A stretch of DNA of 8,100 bases. Source: Acidobacteriaceae bacterium (GTDB lineage Bacteria > Acidobacteriota > Terriglobia > Terriglobales > Acidobacteriaceae). Both the position numbers and the translations under genes were made by a program. Position 1 is the stretch's first letter, and every line of letters starts with the position of its first letter. This document shows positions 6,006 to 8,100 of this stretch, piece by piece. A model generated the notes under the pieces. That model worked only from the letters and a program-made list of their open reading frames with translations, ran no database searches and was not told the DNA's origin. The stretch lies in contig DAHXOQ010000126.1 in assembly GCA_027364815.1 (NCBI GenBank), positions 1 to 8,100 of the forward strand, given 5' to 3'.

Positions 6006-7229
6006 CTACCGAATCGCACTTGAAAAACGGCGCAAAAAATCTTTTCCAACATGGAGAGCGGCTTCCACATCCTCAACGCGAACATTTTCGCCCGGATGAT
6101 GGCTCACTCCACCCGGTGAGCGCAGAAAGAGCATCGCGGTCGGCGTGCGTGCAGCCAATACCATTGCATCGTGCCCTGCGCCACTCGTCATCACGCGGTC
6201 GGGATAACCGCAAGCCTCAAGCGACGCACCCAGCAGGGCAGTCAATCGCTCGTCCATTGGAACCGCGCTCTGATCGAGTTTCGAATGCCACTCCACACTC
6301 ACGCCACGGCGCTTGCCAATTTCATAACCTATTCCTATCAGCGCCTTCAAAGCCTCAACTCTGCTCTCATCCTGCGCAGCCCGCAGGTCCAGAGTCACGC
6401 CAACTCTGCCTGCAATCACATTGCCTGCATTTGGTTCTACTTCAATCTTGCCCGTTGTTGCGACCAGGCCTTTCGCTTCGATAACAAATTTTTCTACCGC
6501 CAGCATCCACTCCGCCGCAGCCGTCATCGCATCGTGGCGCAGGCGCATCGGCGTCGTCCCCGCATGATTCGCCGTGCCCGCAAATCTCATCTCGCCGCGC
6601 GTTTGACCGACAATGCTTTCGACAACTGCAATGCTCAAATCCTCTGACTCCAGCACAGGCCCCTGTTCAATGTGAACCTCAAAAAATCCGTCAAGTTCTG
6701 GATGAGAATCTGCCTGTGCAATTTCCTCCGGCCTCAATCCAAAATTTCGAATTGCCTCTTCAACTGAAACTCCATCCGTGCCCCTGAGCGCCAGAAGCTC
6801 GACATCAAACTTTCCCGCAATTGCGCGGCTGCCAAGGAAGGGAACTCCAAAGCGCACACCCTCCTCTTCAGAGAATGCAACCACTTCTATATTGACTGCC
6901 AGTTTTTCCTTCCGTGCAATTTCGACGAATTCCAGTGCAAGCGCCACTCCAAGCACTCCATCAAACGCGCCCGCATCAGGAACCGTGTCAATGTGCGAGC
7001 CAAGCAACAGCCGTTTCGCATGTGCAGGTCTGCCCATCCACACGCCGCGCAGATTTCCCACTGCATCTACGCGCACACTCATTCCCAGTGCAGCCATCCT
7101 TGCGCGCAAGAGTGCATGAACAGCGTGCACTGGCTCCGCCAGATAGCGCCGTGTTATGCGTCCCGGCTCTTCACTGCAAGTTGCAATCGCGCGACAAAGT
7201 GCAATCGCCCGCTCAGCTTCTTTCCTCAT
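6006..7229 (-). CDS. allC: Allantoate amidohydrolase (M20 family)
   Basis: A 407-residue M20-family amidohydrolase of normal length. It probably hydrolyses allantoate to (S)-ureidoglycine, CO2 and ammonia. The catalytic domain supplies H79 (GSHID), D90 (AFDG), E122-E123 (SEEEGVRFG), H186 (HIEQGP) and H377 (GVSHHPGE). The spacing matches the metal ligands of characterized AllC and L-carbamoylase enzymes. The dimerization domain, about residues 205-325, contains GTANHAGTTPM (218-228), NAGNVI (268-272) and SGAGHDAM (349-356), the usual allantoate/carbamoyl-type residues. The ATG overlaps the allB stop as ATGA, with GGTGG just upstream in allB, so translation is likely coupled to the enzyme that makes its substrate. 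An N-carbamoyl-L-amino-acid hydrolase has the same fold and motifs. The allantoinase and ureidoglycine aminohydrolase on either side decide for AllC. Confidence 0.9.
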   Translation of the reverse strand: MRKEAERAIALCRAIATCSEEPGRITRRYLAEPVHAVHALLRARMAALGMSVRVDAVGNLRGVWMGRPAHAKRLLLGSHIDTVPDAGAFDGVLGVALALEFVEIARKEKLAVNIEVVAFSEEEGVRFGVPFLGSRAIAGKFDVELLALRGTDGVSVEEAIRNFGLRPEEIAQADSHPELDGFFEVHIEQGPVLESEDLSIAVVESIVGQTRGEMRFAGTANHAGTTPMRLRHDAMTAAAEWMLAVEKFVIEAKGLVATTGKIEVEPNAGNVIAGRVGVTLDLRAAQDESRVEALKALIGIGYEIGKRRGVSVEWHSKLDQSAVPMDERLTALLGASLEACGYPDRVMTSGAGHDAMVLAARTPTAMLFLRSPGGVSHHPGENVRVEDVEAALHVGKDFLRRFSSAIR

Positions 7230-8100
7230 GCGTCCACCGGTTTCTTTCCATGCACCAGTTCACGACCTCGTGCACTTCCATGGAAGTTTCCGTCAGAGAA
7301 GACAACCTCGCCGCGCAACCACGTCGCTCTTGCTCTTCCGCGCAACTGCGCTCCTACGTAAGGCGAGAGCTTGTGCCTGAAATACAGATCGCCTTCATTC
7401 ACTGCCCACTCTGCATCAGGATCAAAAACTACAATATCCGCATCTGCGCCTTCAATCAGTCCACCTTTCCGTCCACTTAACCCGGCAAGTTTCGCCGGCC
7501 CGGCCGACATCCATTCCGCAATGCGTTCCAGGCCAAACCCGCGCTTTTGCATTGCAGTCCACATCACAGGCAACTCCAAACCAAGGCTCGCAATTCCGCC
7601 CCACGCCTTATCCCAGCGGCCTGTTTCGCCATCAAGAGCAATGCCAGGCGTTGCGCTCTTTTTCATTGCCGGCGGGCAAGGTGAGTGGTCGGTCGCCACC
7701 ATCTCTATCAATCCTTCATGCAACGCAGCCCACAGCAATTCGCGATTTTCCTGAGAACGAATCGGCGGCGCACACTTGTATTCCGTCGCACCGTCTGCAA
7801 TTTCCTCCGCGGCGAACCAAAGATAATGCGGACACGTTTCGACTGTCACCCGTACTCCGCGCTTCTTCGCATCACGCAACAGCGGCAGCGCCTTTGCGCT
7901 CGACAAATGCACAACGTGAACCCACGCATCAAACTCTTCAGCCAACTTGATCAGCAACCGTATCGCTTCAACCTCAGCCTCATCGGGCCGAGAAGCAAGG
8001 TATGTCGAGTAAGCGCGCCAATCCGCACCGTTCAACTCTGCCGTCGCGCGTTCAACAGGCCCACTCAACTCCGCATGAGCCAGCAGCGGCAATCCACAAC
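7226..8100 (-). CDS. allB: Allantoinase, C-terminal part (cut by right edge)
   Basis: The last 290 codons of an allantoinase, a cyclic amidohydrolase that opens allantoin to allantoate in the cytoplasm. The frame is open to position 8100, so the start and roughly a third of the protein, including the N-terminal His-x-His and the carbamylated lysine, lie outside. Metal-site segments are visible in order: LLAHAEL near the edge, HVVHLSSAKAL, and VATDHSPCPP, matching the third and fourth histidines and the aspartate of the dihydroorotase-like metal centre. CAPPIRSQENRELLWAAL and the C-terminal LSPYVGAQLRGRARATWLRG are typical of AllB as opposed to dihydropyrimidinase or dihydroorotase. A TTG at 8090-8092 could be mistaken for a start, but the conserved frame continues beyond it. 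The stop overlaps the allC start by ATGA. Confidence 0.93.
   Translation of the reverse strand, partial: CGLPLLAHAELSGPVERATAELNGADWRAYSTYLASRPDEAEVEAIRLLIKLAEEFDAWVHVVHLSSAKALPLLRDAKKRGVRVTVETCPHYLWFAAEEIADGATEYKCAPPIRSQENRELLWAALHEGLIEMVATDHSPCPPAMKKSATPGIALDGETGRWDKAWGGIASLGLELPVMWTAMQKRGFGLERIAEWMSAGPAKLAGLSGRKGGLIEGADADIVVFDPDAEWAVNEGDLYFRHKLSPYVGAQLRGRARATWLRGEVVFSDGNFHGSARGRELVHGKKPVDA

Noticed and set aside
7226..8092. allB starting at the TTG at 8090-8092
   Set aside because: The frame is open to the window edge, and this codon falls inside the conserved segment before the HAE metal-ligand motif. The gene is simply cut by the window.
1..8100. Mobile element, defence system or other unusual accessory system
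   Set aside because: No transposase, integrase, long terminal repeats, tRNA or CRISPR-like spaced repeats were seen. All the coding sequence is accounted for by purine-degradation enzymes.

Overview
The window is a compact, single-strand purine-catabolism locus. Every gene I can support lies on the minus strand, so transcription runs from position 8100 towards position 1. No RNA genes, mobile elements, CRISPR arrays or plus-strand genes were seen. Base composition is moderately G+C-rich by eye. The three-subunit molybdenum hydroxylase and the hydrolytic allantoin branch fit a free-living heterotrophic bacterium. I lean towards a soil Gram-negative such as an Acidobacteriota member, but this is a weak impression and not a supported taxonomic call.

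Block 1 (8100 to 3982, transcribed first) holds four tightly packed genes: allantoinase (allB, its 5' part cut by the right edge), allantoate amidohydrolase (allC), (S)-ureidoglycine aminohydrolase (allE) and a plant-like ureidoglycolate amidohydrolase (uah). Gene order equals reaction order: allantoin -> allantoate -> ureidoglycine -> ureidoglycolate -> glyoxylate. All nitrogen is released as ammonia by hydrolysis. No ureidoglycolate lyase or dehydrogenase is present in the window.

A 183-bp gap (3799-3981) follows. It contains a possible promoter overlapped by an inverted repeat and is the only sizeable non-coding stretch.

Block 2 (3798 to 1) encodes the upstream half of the pathway: the molybdopterin subunit of xanthine dehydrogenase (xdhA), its [2Fe-2S] subunit, its FAD subunit (xdhB), and the first 49 codons of OHCU decarboxylase (uraD), which runs off the left edge. 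Together the blocks cover hypoxanthine/xanthine to glyoxylate, except for urate oxidase and 5-hydroxyisourate hydrolase, which may lie beyond position 1.

The main anomaly is in the [2Fe-2S] subunit gene. Its reading frame is broken inside the cluster motif, just after the third cysteine. The break is best explained by a 7-bp deletion between two GTGC repeats. It creates an ATGA stop/start overlap, so the gene is either a recent pseudogene, a sequence error, or conceivably a split subunit made by reinitiation.
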